From Actinokineospora globicatena (GTDB lineage: Bacteria; Actinomycetota; Actinomycetes; Mycobacteriales; Pseudonocardiaceae), in assembly GCF_024171945.1 (NCBI RefSeq), contig NZ_JAMTCR010000002.1:1178001-1242000 (forward strand): 64,000 bases of DNA, written 5' to 3'. Shown piece by piece: positions 1 to 9,948 of this stretch. The notes beneath the pieces are model-generated. The model was not told the origin of the DNA, searched no databases, and saw only the letters and a program-made list of their open reading frames with translations. Positions within the stretch are counted from its first letter, which is position 1, and each line of letters starts with the position of its first letter. The position numbers and the translations under genes were made by a program.

Positions 1-99
1 GCCGCCAGGCAGATCGGCGAGGTCGAGGAGTACGACCGCTGCTCCACCTTCCTCGCCGACTCCGACCCGGCGGCCCCCGCGGCGCTCGGCCTCGTCTAG
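1..99 (+). CDS. C-terminal end of an unidentified protein (5' truncated by window edge)
   Basis: Reading frame 1 is open from the first base and ends in TAG at 97-99, giving about 32 residues that end in AALGLV. Codon use (GC-rich third positions) fits a real gene. The fragment is too short to identify. Its stop overlaps by 4 nt the stop of the convergent gene on the other strand, which is typical of tightly packed actinomycete genomes. Confidence 0.55.
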   Translation, partial: AARQIGEVEEYDRCSTFLADSDPAAPAALGLV

Positions 100-1019
100 G
101 CGCACTCGGTCGGGGAGGCGTCCATGCTCCCCGACCGGTACGCCGGGTCGGTGATCAACGGCACCAGCAGGCCGCGCTTGGCTGGCTCGCACGCCATCGA
201 GAGGCTGTGGTCCGCGGACTCCCCCGGGACGACGCCGAGCAGCTCCGCCGACAACCCCGGCAGGTCGACGTGGTGGTAGTCCGCTTGCGTCACGGCGATC
301 GCGACGATGTCCGAGGCCCTGGTGGGGTTCTCGACGGCGAACGCGTAGGCGATGGAGTAGTCGACGTGCACCACGAGGAAACCCTGGTGCTCGCGCACCG
401 ACATGCTGCCCTTCACCCGGGGCGTCGCGGGCAGCAGCGGATACCGGGGGTCGATCTTCGTGTAGAGCGAGCTCACCGACGACGGCCTGCTGGCCAGTTG
501 CTCGTGCCACATGTCCCGCGCGGTGGGCGCCATCAGCGCCAAGACCTTCTCCGCGTCGTCCTCCTCGATCACCGAGCGGTCGAGCCTGCCGGTCACGACG
601 ATCCGCTTGGTCAGCTCCAAGGCGGCCCGCACCTGCTCGGCCGAGTGGGTGCCGACCGGCGTCGCCTCCGGCAGCACGATCGCGGCCTCGCCCTCGGCCC
701 AGGTGGCCGCCAGGCTGCCGTCGAACGGCCGGGTGACGTCGAAGGCCGGGGCCGCGCTGGTGACCGGGTGGACGGGCGGGGCAGCCGCGGCGACGACGCC
801 GTCCGCGCCGACCGGGTCCGAGTTGGCGTAGAACGCGATCGCGCCCAGCACCAAGCCGATCGCCAGCACGAGCGTGACCTTGCGGCCCGACCCGCGCCGC
901 TGCTTGCGGATCGCGCGGGCCTCCTCGCGCACCCCCTTGCGGACCTGCGCGAGCCACTCGCTGTCCTTGAGCTCCGGGTGCTCCCAGATGTCGTAGTTCT
1001 CGTCGCGTGGCGACGTCAT
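96..1019 (-). CDS. single-pass membrane protein of unknown function
   Basis: The 307-residue product has a charged N-terminal cytoplasmic stretch (about residues 1-46, rich in Arg/Lys just before the membrane), one hydrophobic helix at about 48-64, a low-complexity linker with Ala/Pro, and a globular C-terminal domain of about 200 residues that should lie outside the membrane. The ATG start follows GGGGAGA, a fair ribosome site. I do not recognise the C-terminal domain. The layout (basic tail, one helix, extracytoplasmic domain) resembles many actinobacterial cell-envelope proteins. It is followed on the same strand by nothing within the window, and a transcription terminator separates it from the upstream nuclease gene. 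Confidence 0.75.
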   Translation of the reverse strand: MTSPRDENYDIWEHPELKDSEWLAQVRKGVREEARAIRKQRRGSGRKVTLVLAIGLVLGAIAFYANSDPVGADGVVAAAAPPVHPVTSAAPAFDVTRPFDGSLAATWAEGEAAIVLPEATPVGTHSAEQVRAALELTKRIVVTGRLDRSVIEEDDAEKVLALMAPTARDMWHEQLASRPSSVSSLYTKIDPRYPLLPATPRVKGSMSVREHQGFLVVHVDYSIAYAFAVENPTRASDIVAIAVTQADYHHVDLPGLSAELLGVVPGESADHSLSMACEPAKRGLLVPLITDPAYRSGSMDASPTECA

Positions 1020-1088
1020 CGCTTCTCCCCAGAGAGGTGGACGGTACCGAACCGACCGACTTTAGTAATCACCTTGGGAGAACGAGAA

Positions 1089-1118
1089 AACGGGTGGGGT
1101 GAGCACGCCCCACCCGTT
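1089..1118 (-). terminator. rho-independent terminator of the secreted nuclease gene
   Basis: AACGGGTGGGG (1089-1099) and CCCCACCCGTT (1108-1118) form a perfect 11-bp stem with an 8-nt loop. Read on the minus strand the stem is followed by TTTTCTCGTT, a real U-rich tail. It lies 15 nt past the stop codon of the minus-strand nuclease gene. Confidence 0.85.
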
Positions 1119-1132
1119 CGCCGTGCCGTGGT

Positions 1133-1759
1133 TCAGCAGCGGTCGAGCATGCCCGACAGCGCTGACTTCTCCGCGGAGTTGACGCTCAAGCTGTAGGAGT
1201 ACTTCACCCGGGTCCACATCTTGGCGTAGGTGCACCAGTAGCCGGTCGTCGGCGGCTTCCAGCTCTCCGGGCCCTTGTCGCCCTTGGACTGGTTGACGTT
1301 GTCGGTCACCGCGATCAGCTGCGGGCGGCTCAGGTCGTTGGCGAACTGCTGGCGCTGGCTGGTCGACCAGCCCGACGCGCCGGAGCGCCAGGCGGCGGCG
1401 AGCGGCACCACGTGGTCGATGTCCACATCGGACGCCGCGGACCAGGTGGCGCCGTCGTACGGGCTGAACCAGCTGCCCGAGGTCGCCGAGCACGAGGAGT
1501 TGGTGACCACGTTGCTGCCGTCGCGCTTGAGGACGGTCTCGCGGGTGTCGCAGGCACCCGAGACGGTCACCCAGTGCGGGAACTTGTCCCGCGAGTAGCC
1601 GGTCATCGAACCGTCCGCGCGCACGGTGAGCGCGGCGAGTTCGGAGCGGGCCGTCGCCGCGCTCGGGATCCCTGGCGGGGTGGCGCCCGCCGGGCTGGCG
1701 AGCGCGAACACGGCGATCAGCGCGGAGAGCACCGCGGCCACGCGGGTCTTGGTCGTCAT
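1133..1759 (-). CDS. secreted HNH-type nuclease, DUF1524 (GmrSD C-terminal-like) family
   Basis: The 208-residue protein has a clear Sec signal peptide (hydrophobic about 8-22, cleavage near ASPAGA at 21-26). The DIDHVVPLAAAW segment (about 113-124) is the DUF1524/HNH core with metal-binding Asp and His, and NVNQSKGDKGPESW further on matches the family's second conserved block. Cysteines near 70 and 90 and at the C terminus suggest disulfides in an exported enzyme. Family knowledge: such small secreted proteins degrade extracellular DNA for nutrition or in competition. ATG start with GGAGGAACG just upstream. It has its own terminator, so it is probably a single-gene unit. Confidence 0.88.
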   Translation of the reverse strand: MTTKTRVAAVLSALIAVFALASPAGATPPGIPSAATARSELAALTVRADGSMTGYSRDKFPHWVTVSGACDTRETVLKRDGSNVVTNSSCSATSGSWFSPYDGATWSAASDVDIDHVVPLAAAWRSGASGWSTSQRQQFANDLSRPQLIAVTDNVNQSKGDKGPESWKPPTTGYWCTYAKMWTRVKYSYSLSVNSAEKSALSGMLDRC

Positions 1760-1947
1760 CGTTCCTCCGGTCGGCAGGGGGAGGGCCGTTCCTCACCGTG
1801 GTGCCACGAGATGGACCGCTTCACACCCGTGGGTGACAGAACGGGGACGCACAGTGAAAGAGCTCGGTCGGCCGTGCCCGCCGACGGGCGCCAAGAGTTA
1901 GGGGCCCGTGGCCGCCCGCGCGGGGGTCAGCGACTCGACACCTCGGG

Positions 1948-4013
<2,066 letters not shown>

Positions 4014-4026
4014 CCGCTCATCGCCC

Positions 4027-4054
4027 GCCCCCGGACCAACGACGCTCCGGGGGC
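4027..4054 (+). terminator. terminator hairpin after purA
   Basis: GCCCCCGGA (4027-4035) pairs perfectly with TCCGGGGGC (4046-4054) around a 10-nt loop, starting 13 nt after the purA stop. No U-run follows, which is common for actinomycete terminators. Confidence 0.65.
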
Positions 4055-4246
4055 ACCGGCTGACCCTCCACTGTGGACCCGTGGGGACCCGGCTGCCGAC
4101 GCCCGCACCACCGGCGACGGCAGCCTTTTGTTTTCACGCTGAAAATAAACCGGCGGGACCGCCGCGCCGACTGCCTGGCAGAATTCCGCGGCCCGCGCAC
4201 CATTCTCTCGCGCCTTTCCAGGATCCGGGACGGCCCGTCCAGGGCG

Positions 4247-4275
4247 TTGACTTCGCCGTGGCCTGCTCCAAGACT
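4247..4275 (+). promoter_or_regulatory. candidate promoter of the sulfonate operon leader
   Basis: TTGACT at 4247-4252 is a near-consensus -35 box. AAGACT at 4270-4275 after a 17-nt spacer is a weak -10. Transcription would begin about 7-8 nt later, at or just before ATG 4284, so the leader peptide would be on a leaderless mRNA, a common actinobacterial arrangement. The -10 match is poor, so this is a candidate only. Confidence 0.45.
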
Positions 4276-4283
4276 CAGGGACC

Positions 4284-4361
4284 ATGAACGGCGGCGAATC
4301 CCTGGTGCACCGCCTGCACGTCGACCTGCGGCGGCAGGCCAGCGCGATCTGTCTGGCCTGA
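4284..4361 (+). CDS. 25-residue leader peptide upstream of sulfonate genes
   Basis: A short frame starts with ATG 4284 and ends in TGA 4359-4361. It contains HVDLRRQASAIC, which matches the pattern HVDL..(V/A)SA.C of the small cysteine-containing leader peptides that precede sulfur-assimilation and sulfonate-transport operons in many actinobacteria. The single Cys lies two codons before the stop. It sits 74 nt before ssuC with small inverted repeats between (CGCGCG at 4391-4396 and 4104-like partner at 4404-4409). Inference: translation of the Cys codon senses cysteine supply and controls the operon by attenuation or coupling. It is too short for normal gene finders. A promoter-like element lies directly upstream. 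Confidence 0.72.
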   Translation: MNGGESLVHRLHVDLRRQASAICLA

Positions 4362-4435
4362 CCCGGCCACTACCGGCCGCTCAAGCGTTTCGCGCGCCGA
4401 TCCCGCGCGCGGTCCCCACCCACCGGGAGACACCC

Positions 4436-5260
4436 GTGTCCGTCTCGACCCTGGGCGCCCCCGCACGCGCGGATTCGGCCCCGCCTTCGTTAACCGTCAA
4501 GAAATCGCGCCGGAAACTACCCGACCTGCGCCGGTGGATCAGCCCGCTGGTCATTGTCGCGCTGTGGCAGATCGCCTGCGAGACCGGTTTGTTGCCGCCG
4601 GACAAGTTAAGTTCACCGTGGACCGTGCTGCAGTCGGGCATCGAGCTCGCGGGCACCGGTGAACTCGGGGACGCGTTCGTCGTGTCCACCACCCGTGTCG
4701 GGATCGGGTTCGGCATCGGCGCGCTGATCGGGATCGTGCTCGGCATCGTTGCCGGGCTCTCGCGCTGGGGCAACTACCTGGTCGACCCGCCGGTGCAGAT
4801 GCTGCGGACGCTGCCATTCCTCGGGCTGATCCCGCTGTTCATCCTGTGGTTCGGCATCGGCGAGGAACCGAAGATCGCGCTGGTCGCGCTCGGCGTCGCG
4901 TTCCCGCTCTACCTCAACGTGCACGCGGGCATCCGCAACGTCGACAGCCACCTGATCGAGGCGACGACGGCGCTGGGCTACACGCGCAGCGAGCGCCTGT
5001 TCCACGTCGTGCTGCCCGCCGCGCTGCCCAACACGCTGGTCGGCCTGCGCCAGTCCCTCGGCGTCGCCTGGCTGTCGCTGATCGTCGGCGAGCAGGTCAA
5101 CGCCAGCAGTGGCCTCGGCTACCTGATCAACAACGCCCGGGAGTTCCTGCGCACCGACGTCATCGTCGTCGGGCTGGTCGTCTACGCGGCGCTCGGTCTG
5201 GCGACGGACGCGATCGTGCGCCTGGTCGAGAGGAGGGCGCTGCGGTGGCGAGCGGCCTGA
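4436..5260 (+). CDS. ssuC: alkanesulfonate ABC transporter permease
   Basis: The 274-residue inner-membrane subunit of a binding-protein-dependent transporter of the SsuC/TauC type has about six hydrophobic segments. The conserved cytoplasmic loop that contacts the ATPase is EATTALGYTRSERLFHVVLPAALP (described here as the EAA motif, about residues 179-202). The start at GTG 4436 is chosen for GGGAGA 6 nt upstream and the normal family length; the frame extends 121 codons upstream without conserved sequence. It overlaps ssuB by 16 nt, and four genes in a row overlap, so this is one operon. The monooxygenase at the end of the operon makes alkanesulfonates the likely substrates. Confidence 0.9.
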   Translation: MSVSTLGAPARADSAPPSLTVKKSRRKLPDLRRWISPLVIVALWQIACETGLLPPDKLSSPWTVLQSGIELAGTGELGDAFVVSTTRVGIGFGIGALIGIVLGIVAGLSRWGNYLVDPPVQMLRTLPFLGLIPLFILWFGIGEEPKIALVALGVAFPLYLNVHAGIRNVDSHLIEATTALGYTRSERLFHVVLPAALPNTLVGLRQSLGVAWLSLIVGEQVNASSGLGYLINNAREFLRTDVIVVGLVVYAALGLATDAIVRLVERRALRWRAA

Positions 5261-5952
5261 CAGTGGCGGTACGCGGCCTGACCAAGCGGTTCGGTGACCG
5301 CGCGGTGCTGCACGGGTTGGACCTGGACATCGCGCCGGGCGAGTTCGTCGCCCTGCTGGGCCGCAGCGGTTCCGGCAAGTCGACGTTGTTGAAGGTGTTG
5401 GCGGGCCTCGACCGCGACGTCACCGGTGAGTTCACTGTGGACGGAAAGGTCTCGGTCGCCTTCCAGCAGCCCCGGTTGCTGCCGTGGCGGCGGGTGTGGC
5501 GCAACGTCGTGCTCGGGTTGCACCCGGTCGTCGGCAAGGACGTCGCGCTCGCGGCACTGGCCGAGGTGCGGCTCGCCGACCACGCCGACGCCTGGCCGCG
5601 CACCCTCTCCGGCGGTGAGGCACAACGGGTGTCGCTCGCCCGAGCCCTTGTCCGCGAACCTGGCTTGTTGCTGCTCGACGAGCCCTTCGGCGCACTGGAC
5701 GCGTTGACCCGCATCGCCATGCACCGGCTGGTGGAGTCGTTGTGGCTGCGGCACAAACCCGCTGTGCTGCTGGTGACGCACGACGTCGACGAGGCGCTGC
5801 TGCTCGCCGACCGGGTCCTCGTCCTCGACGAGGGCCGCATCGCCAGCGAGTACGTCTTGGGCCACCCGCGCCCGAGAGAACTGTCCGACCACATCGACGT
5901 CCGCACGCAGGTGCTGGCCGACCTGGGAGTGAACGAACGTGCGACTGCGTAA
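5245..5952 (+). CDS. ssuB: alkanesulfonate ABC transporter ATP-binding protein
   Basis: The 235-residue ATPase has Walker A GRSGSGKST (about 36-44), a Q-loop QQPRLLPWRRVW typical of the nitrate/sulfonate/taurine transporter class, the signature LSGGEAQRVSLARAL, Walker B LLLLDEPFGALD and the switch His in VTHDVDEA. GTG 5245 is preceded by AGGAGG at 5231-5236, which lies inside ssuC, so translation is coupled. The end overlaps the start of ssuA by 14 nt. It powers uptake through SsuC. Confidence 0.92.
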   Translation: MASGLTVAVRGLTKRFGDRAVLHGLDLDIAPGEFVALLGRSGSGKSTLLKVLAGLDRDVTGEFTVDGKVSVAFQQPRLLPWRRVWRNVVLGLHPVVGKDVALAALAEVRLADHADAWPRTLSGGEAQRVSLARALVREPGLLLLDEPFGALDALTRIAMHRLVESLWLRHKPAVLLVTHDVDEALLLADRVLVLDEGRIASEYVLGHPRPRELSDHIDVRTQVLADLGVNERATA

Positions 5953-7006
5953 CCTGATCCCCTTCGCCGTGGCGGCGTTGGCCTTAACGGCGTGCGGTGG
6001 CACTAACACCCCGGCCGCCTCCGCGCCGGTACCGGACTCCGTCAGCGCTGCCGACCTCGCCAAGGTCACCCTCAAGGTCGGTGACCAGAAGGGCGGCCAG
6101 AAGTCCTACCTGGAAGCGGCGGGTCTGCTCAAGGACCTGCCGTACAAGATCGAGTGGTCGACCTTCACCAGCGGCCCGCCCCTGCTGGAGGCGGCCTCGG
6201 CGGGCGCCATCGACATCGGCTCGGTCGGCAACACCCCGCCGATCTTCGCCGCGGCCGCCAACGCCAAGATCGCGGTCGTCTCCGCGCAGAAGGGCGACGT
6301 CTCCAGCGACGCCTTCCTGGTGCCGGAGGACTCGCCGCTGCGCAGCATCGAGGACCTGCGCGGCAAGACGATCGGTGTCGCCAAGGGCAGCTCCGCGCAC
6401 GGCCTGGTCCTCACCGTGCTCAACAAGGCCAAGCTGACGCCCGCCGACGTCACCCTCAGCTTCCTCCAGCCGTCGGACGCCTTCGCGGCGTTCACGCAGA
6501 AGAAGCTCGACGCCTGGTCGATCTGGGACCCGTACACCACCCAGGCGCTGCGTGACACCAAGGCACGCGTCCTCATCGACGGCACCGGCACCCTCGGCGG
6601 CGGTAAGCCCAACACCGAGGCAGGCCTGGATTCCCTTGCCAGCGGCTACGGCTTCCTCGTCGCCGGTAAGGCTGCCTTGGCTGACGCGGGTAAGAACGCG
6701 GCGCTTCGCGACTACGTCGTCCGCTACGCCAAGGCGCTCAACTACGCCAAGAGCCACGGCGACGAGCGCGCTGCCGTGTGGGCCAAGGAAACCGGCCTCA
6801 AGCCCGAGGTAGCGCTAGAGGCGACCCAGCGCGGCCTGGACCGACCGATCAAGCTCGACGACACGGTGATCGCGGACGAGCAGAAACTGGCGGACGCGTT
6901 CGTGGCCGCGAAGGTCCTGCCGACCAAGTTCACGTTCGCCGATTTCGTCGACAACCGCTTTGCGGCCGATGTGGCCGCGGTGGCCGAGTCTGGAGCCCAG
7001 AAATGA
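5939..7006 (+). CDS. ssuA: alkanesulfonate-binding lipoprotein
   Basis: The 355-residue periplasmic-type binding protein is anchored as a lipoprotein: a signal peptide ends in lipobox LTAC with the lipidated Cys at residue 19, followed by GGTN. The mature part follows the SsuA/TauA pattern (VGDQKGGQKSYLEAAGLL, GPPLLEAASAGAIDIGSVGNTPPIFAAAA, DLRGKTIGVAKGSSAH, DAWSIWDPY). It captures sulfonates outside the membrane and delivers them to SsuC. GTG start inside the end of ssuB. Its TGA overlaps the ATG of ssuD (ATGA), so the two are translationally coupled. Confidence 0.92.
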   Translation: MRLRNLIPFAVAALALTACGGTNTPAASAPVPDSVSAADLAKVTLKVGDQKGGQKSYLEAAGLLKDLPYKIEWSTFTSGPPLLEAASAGAIDIGSVGNTPPIFAAAANAKIAVVSAQKGDVSSDAFLVPEDSPLRSIEDLRGKTIGVAKGSSAHGLVLTVLNKAKLTPADVTLSFLQPSDAFAAFTQKKLDAWSIWDPYTTQALRDTKARVLIDGTGTLGGGKPNTEAGLDSLASGYGFLVAGKAALADAGKNAALRDYVVRYAKALNYAKSHGDERAAVWAKETGLKPEVALEATQRGLDRPIKLDDTVIADEQKLADAFVAAKVLPTKFTFADFVDNRFAADVAAVAESGAQK

Positions 7007-8148
7007 GCATCACCCTGCACTGGTTCCTCCCCACCTCCGGGGACGGCCGCAACGTGGTGGAGCGGTTCCACGCCAACCGGGCCGAGAGCTCCGCGCGCCG
7101 GGCGCCCGACATCGACTACCTCGCCCAGGTGGCGCGCGCCGCCGAACAGCTCGGCTTCACCGGCGTGCTGACCCCCACCGGCACCTTCTGCGAGGACGCC
7201 TGGCTGGTCACCGCCGCGCTCATCCGCGAGACCAGGACGCTCAAGTTCCTGGTCGCGTTCCGGCCCGGGGTCATCTCGCCGACCCTGGCCGCGCAGATGG
7301 CGTCGACCTACCAGCGCGTGTCCCGCGGCAGGCTGCTGCTCAACGTGGTGACCGGCGGCGACGCCGTCGAACAGGAGCGCTTCGGCGACTTCCACGACCA
7401 CGACAGCCGCTACGCCCGCACCGACGAGTTCCTCAGCATCGTGCGCGGCGCGTGGAGCGGCGAGCCGTTCTCCTACGACGGCGAGCACCTCAAGGTCGTC
7501 GGCGCCACCACCCTCGACGCGCCCGATCCCATCCCGGCCGTCTACTTCGGCGGCTCGTCGGACGCCGCGCTCCCGGTGGCCGCCAAGCACGCCGACGTCT
7601 ACCTGACCTGGGGCGAGCCGCCCGCACAGGTCGCCGAGAAGATCGCCAGGGTGCGCGAACTGGCCGCCGCCCAGGGCCGCGAACCCCGCTTCGGCGTCCG
7701 GCTGCACACCATCTCCCGGGACACCTCGGAGGCGGCGTGGGCCGAGGCGCAGCGACTGCTCGACGCGCTCGACCCGGCGCAGGTCGCCGAGGCACAGGCG
7801 CAGCTCGGCAAGAGCCAGTCGGTCGGCCAGCAGCGGATGCTGGAGCTGCACCAGGGCGGCCTGGACAAGGGCGTGCGCGGCCTCGAGGTGCACCCGAACC
7901 TGTGGGCGGGCATCGGCCTGGTGCGCGGCGGCGCGGGCACCGCGCTGGTCGGCAGCCACACCGAGGTCGCCGACCTGATCGAGCAGTACCACGACATCGG
8001 CATCACCGAGTTCGTCCTCTCCGGGTACCCGCACCTGGAGGAGGCGTACTGGTTCGGCGAGGGCGTGCGACCCGAGTTGGCCAGGCGCGGCCTGCTGGCA
8101 GGGCAGGAAGCCGCGCAGCCCTCGGCACTGAGGGTCGCCGCCTCCTAG
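7003..8148 (+). CDS. ssuD: FMNH2-dependent alkanesulfonate monooxygenase
   Basis: The 381-residue protein, the same length as E. coli SsuD, belongs to the luciferase-like (LLM) flavin monooxygenases. It desulfonates C1-Cn alkanesulfonates with FMNH2 and O2, releasing sulfite for cysteine synthesis. Characteristic stretches are ITLHWFLPTSGDGR at the N terminus, GFTGVLTPTGTFCEDAW, NVVTGGDAVEQERFGDF and LSGYPHLEEAYWFGEGV near the C terminus. The start ATG 7003 overlaps the ssuA stop; the frame is open upstream but without family residues. No FMN reductase (ssuE) lies nearby, so FMNH2 must come from elsewhere. The stop codon falls within the left end of the palindromic element at 8145-8310. Confidence 0.93.
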   Translation: MSITLHWFLPTSGDGRNVVERFHANRAESSARRAPDIDYLAQVARAAEQLGFTGVLTPTGTFCEDAWLVTAALIRETRTLKFLVAFRPGVISPTLAAQMASTYQRVSRGRLLLNVVTGGDAVEQERFGDFHDHDSRYARTDEFLSIVRGAWSGEPFSYDGEHLKVVGATTLDAPDPIPAVYFGGSSDAALPVAAKHADVYLTWGEPPAQVAEKIARVRELAAAQGREPRFGVRLHTISRDTSEAAWAEAQRLLDALDPAQVAEAQAQLGKSQSVGQQRMLELHQGGLDKGVRGLEVHPNLWAGIGLVRGGAGTALVGSHTEVADLIEQYHDIGITEFVLSGYPHLEEAYWFGEGVRPELARRGLLAGQEAAQPSALRVAAS

Positions 8149-8310
8149 GCGCAGTCCTGCAGGTCCGGCACGTGCTATCCGCGCCCGCGCGGCCCCTGGC
8201 CGCACAGCCGGAAAACCCGAGTACGTCCAGTACGAGGGCTTCCCGGCCGCGCACCCAGGAACCACGCGGATCACGAATCCCACGCACCAGACCCACAGGA
8301 CAGCGCCTAG
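8145..8310. repeat. 166-bp imperfect palindrome with 15-bp terminal inverted repeats
   Basis: The ends CTAGGCGCAGTCCTG (8145-8159) and CAGGACAGCGCCTAG (8296-8310) are inverted repeats with one mismatch in 15. Both arms remain alignable to the centre, where GCCGG..CCCGAGTAC (8207-8224) faces GTACGAGGG..CCCGGC (8230-8247) around GTCCA. Most arm differences are C/T or A/G transitions, so a minus-strand RNA would keep G-U pairs at many of these sites. It carries no gene. The size, terminal repeats and CTAG ends look like a MITE-like or other interspersed palindromic element. The left repeat supplies the ssuD stop codon (TAG 8146-8148). I see no second copy in this window. Confidence 0.7.
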
Positions 8311-8313
8311 TGG

Positions 8314-8345
8314 GTAGGGGCCAACCGCGCCCGGTTGGCCCCTAC
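8314..8345. terminator. bidirectional terminator between ssuD and the antiporter gene
   Basis: GTAGGGGCCAACCG (8314-8327) pairs perfectly over 14 bp with CGGTTGGCCCCTAC (8332-8345) around a 4-nt loop. It covers the stop codon (8342-8344) of the convergent antiporter gene, so it can end transcription from both sides. Confidence 0.85.
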
Positions 8346-9883
8346 TCGCGATCCAGGGCGGCTTCCTCGAGGTCCAGCTCGCGCTGCACGCGCCGCAGGA
8401 TCTCGTCGTCGATCTCGCCCCGGTCGCGCGCGGCCACGAACACCTCGCGCTCCGCGGCCAACATCCCGCGCCTGAGCCTGCGGAACACGGCAGAGGGGTT
8501 CTCCTGCTCCTGGCGACCCAGGCGCTCCCACACGGCGTTGCCCCGGTGCTCGGCGATGGCCCGCAGCTTGTGCGCGAGGTGCTCGGGGACGTCGTCGTCG
8601 ACGAGTTCGTCCAGCCGGTCGACCGCCGCCTTGGCCGCCGAGTTCTGCACCTGGGCCTCGGCCAGCACCCGGTCCTGGCCGTCCTCCGCTCGCACGCCGA
8701 GCCAGCGGATCAGCATCGGCAGCGTCGTGCCTTGGACCAACAGCGTCCCGACCGTCACCACGAAGGTCAGCAGCAGCACGACATCGCGACCCGGCATGTC
8801 CAGCGGGATCGCGGCCGCGGCGGCCAGCGACACCACGCCGCGCATCCCGGCCCAGGAGATCACCGTCAGGTGCCGCCACCTCGGCGCGGGCTCACGGCGG
8901 CGGATGTGCGGGAACAGCCACCGCGGGATGTGCGCGGCGGGGAACACCCACACGAACCGGATGGCGATCACCGCGATGAGCACCAGCGCGCTCGCGGTGA
9001 TCAACCCGCCGCCCAGGTCGGCGGCGGACACGATGGTGCGCATCTGCAGCCCGATCAGGGCGAACACCAGGGACTCCAGCAGCACGTCGACCGACTTCCA
9101 CACCGCCGTCTCCTGCAGGCGGGTCGAGTAGCCCGCCGCCGGGGCGTTGTGGCCGAGGTAGAGGCCCGCGACCACGACCGCCAGCACGCCGGAGGTGTGC
9201 AGCTCCTCCGCCAGCAGGTACGCGCCGAACGGGACGAGCATGCCCAGCGCGCTCTCCAGCACCCCGTCACCCAGGCGCAGGCGGATCCGGTGGATGACCA
9301 CACCGAGCACCAGGCCGACCAGCACACCGCCCACCGAGGTGATCAGCAGCGTCGAGATCCCGTCGGCCCAGGAGAACGCCGCCACACCGGTCGCTGTCGC
9401 TACCGCGACCTTGAACGCCGTCAGCGCTGTCGCGTCGTTGCCGAGGCTCTCGCCGGTCAACAGGGTCATAGCGCGACGAGGTAGCCCTAGCTTCCGTCCA
9501 ATCGACACCGCCGCTACCGCGTCAGGTGGGGCTACCACCGCTCCCAGGACCAGCGCCGACGCCAACGGCAGGTCAGGTAGAGCCATGTGAGCGACAACAC
9601 CAACTACCGCTGTCGACACTAGGACCAGTCCGACCGCGAGCAAACCGATCGGCCGGATGTTGGCCTTGATGTCCAGGTAGGAGCTGTCCAGTGCGGCCGA
9701 GTACAGCAGCGGCGCCAGCACCAGGACCAGCACCAACTCCGGGTCGAGGGCGAACTTGGGCACCCCCGGGATGAACGACACCGCGAGCCCGACCGCCACC
9801 AGCACCAGCGGCGCGGGCCAGTCGACCCGACGTGACAGCGCGGCGACCGCCAGTGACCCGGCGAACAGCAGCAGAAGTTCCAC
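8342..9883 (-). CDS. Na+/H+ antiporter (CPA1/NhaP family)
   Basis: The 513-residue membrane protein exchanges Na+ (or K+) for H+ across the cytoplasmic membrane. About 12 hydrophobic segments are visible, with the CPA1 hallmarks LGAVVAPPDAVAAV (ion-binding Asp) and LLTGESLGNDATAL (conserved Glu/Asn-Asp). SWAGMRGVVSLAAAAAIPLD carries the conserved Arg-Gly of the C-terminal half. The last 120 residues form a charged cytoplasmic tail of helices. The start is set at GTG 9883 because GAGGAGG lies 5 nt upstream and VELLLLFAGSLAV opens the first helix; a 17-codon longer frame from ATG 9934 lacks a ribosome site. It is divergent from the small zinc-finger gene, a frequent pairing. Confidence 0.9.
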   Translation of the reverse strand: MELLLLFAGSLAVAALSRRVDWPAPLVLVAVGLAVSFIPGVPKFALDPELVLVLVLAPLLYSAALDSSYLDIKANIRPIGLLAVGLVLVSTAVVGVVAHMALPDLPLASALVLGAVVAPPDAVAAVSIGRKLGLPRRAMTLLTGESLGNDATALTAFKVAVATATGVAAFSWADGISTLLITSVGGVLVGLVLGVVIHRIRLRLGDGVLESALGMLVPFGAYLLAEELHTSGVLAVVVAGLYLGHNAPAAGYSTRLQETAVWKSVDVLLESLVFALIGLQMRTIVSAADLGGGLITASALVLIAVIAIRFVWVFPAAHIPRWLFPHIRRREPAPRWRHLTVISWAGMRGVVSLAAAAAIPLDMPGRDVVLLLTFVVTVGTLLVQGTTLPMLIRWLGVRAEDGQDRVLAEAQVQNSAAKAAVDRLDELVDDDVPEHLAHKLRAIAEHRGNAVWERLGRQEQENPSAVFRRLRRGMLAAEREVFVAARDRGEIDDEILRRVQRELDLEEAALDRE

Positions 9884-9948
9884 ACCCGCCTCCTCGTCCT
9901 CGTGCGCAAGGATTGCCCATGCGTGTTGCCGCATGAAAGGAGCGGGTA

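Noticed and set aside
96-104. CTAGGCGCA, identical to the end of the palindromic element at 8145
   Set aside because: Only nine bases match, no partner repeat is nearby, and it lies in overlapping gene ends; chance similarity.
207-1196. Plus-strand frame of 329 codons opposite the first membrane protein
   Set aside because: Arg/Val/Asp-rich nonsense composition typical of the complement of a GC-rich gene.
4073-4435. Upstream extension of ssuC by 121 codons
   Set aside because: It would cover the purA-distal intergenic region and the leader peptide; no conserved residues, and GTG 4436 has a good ribosome site.
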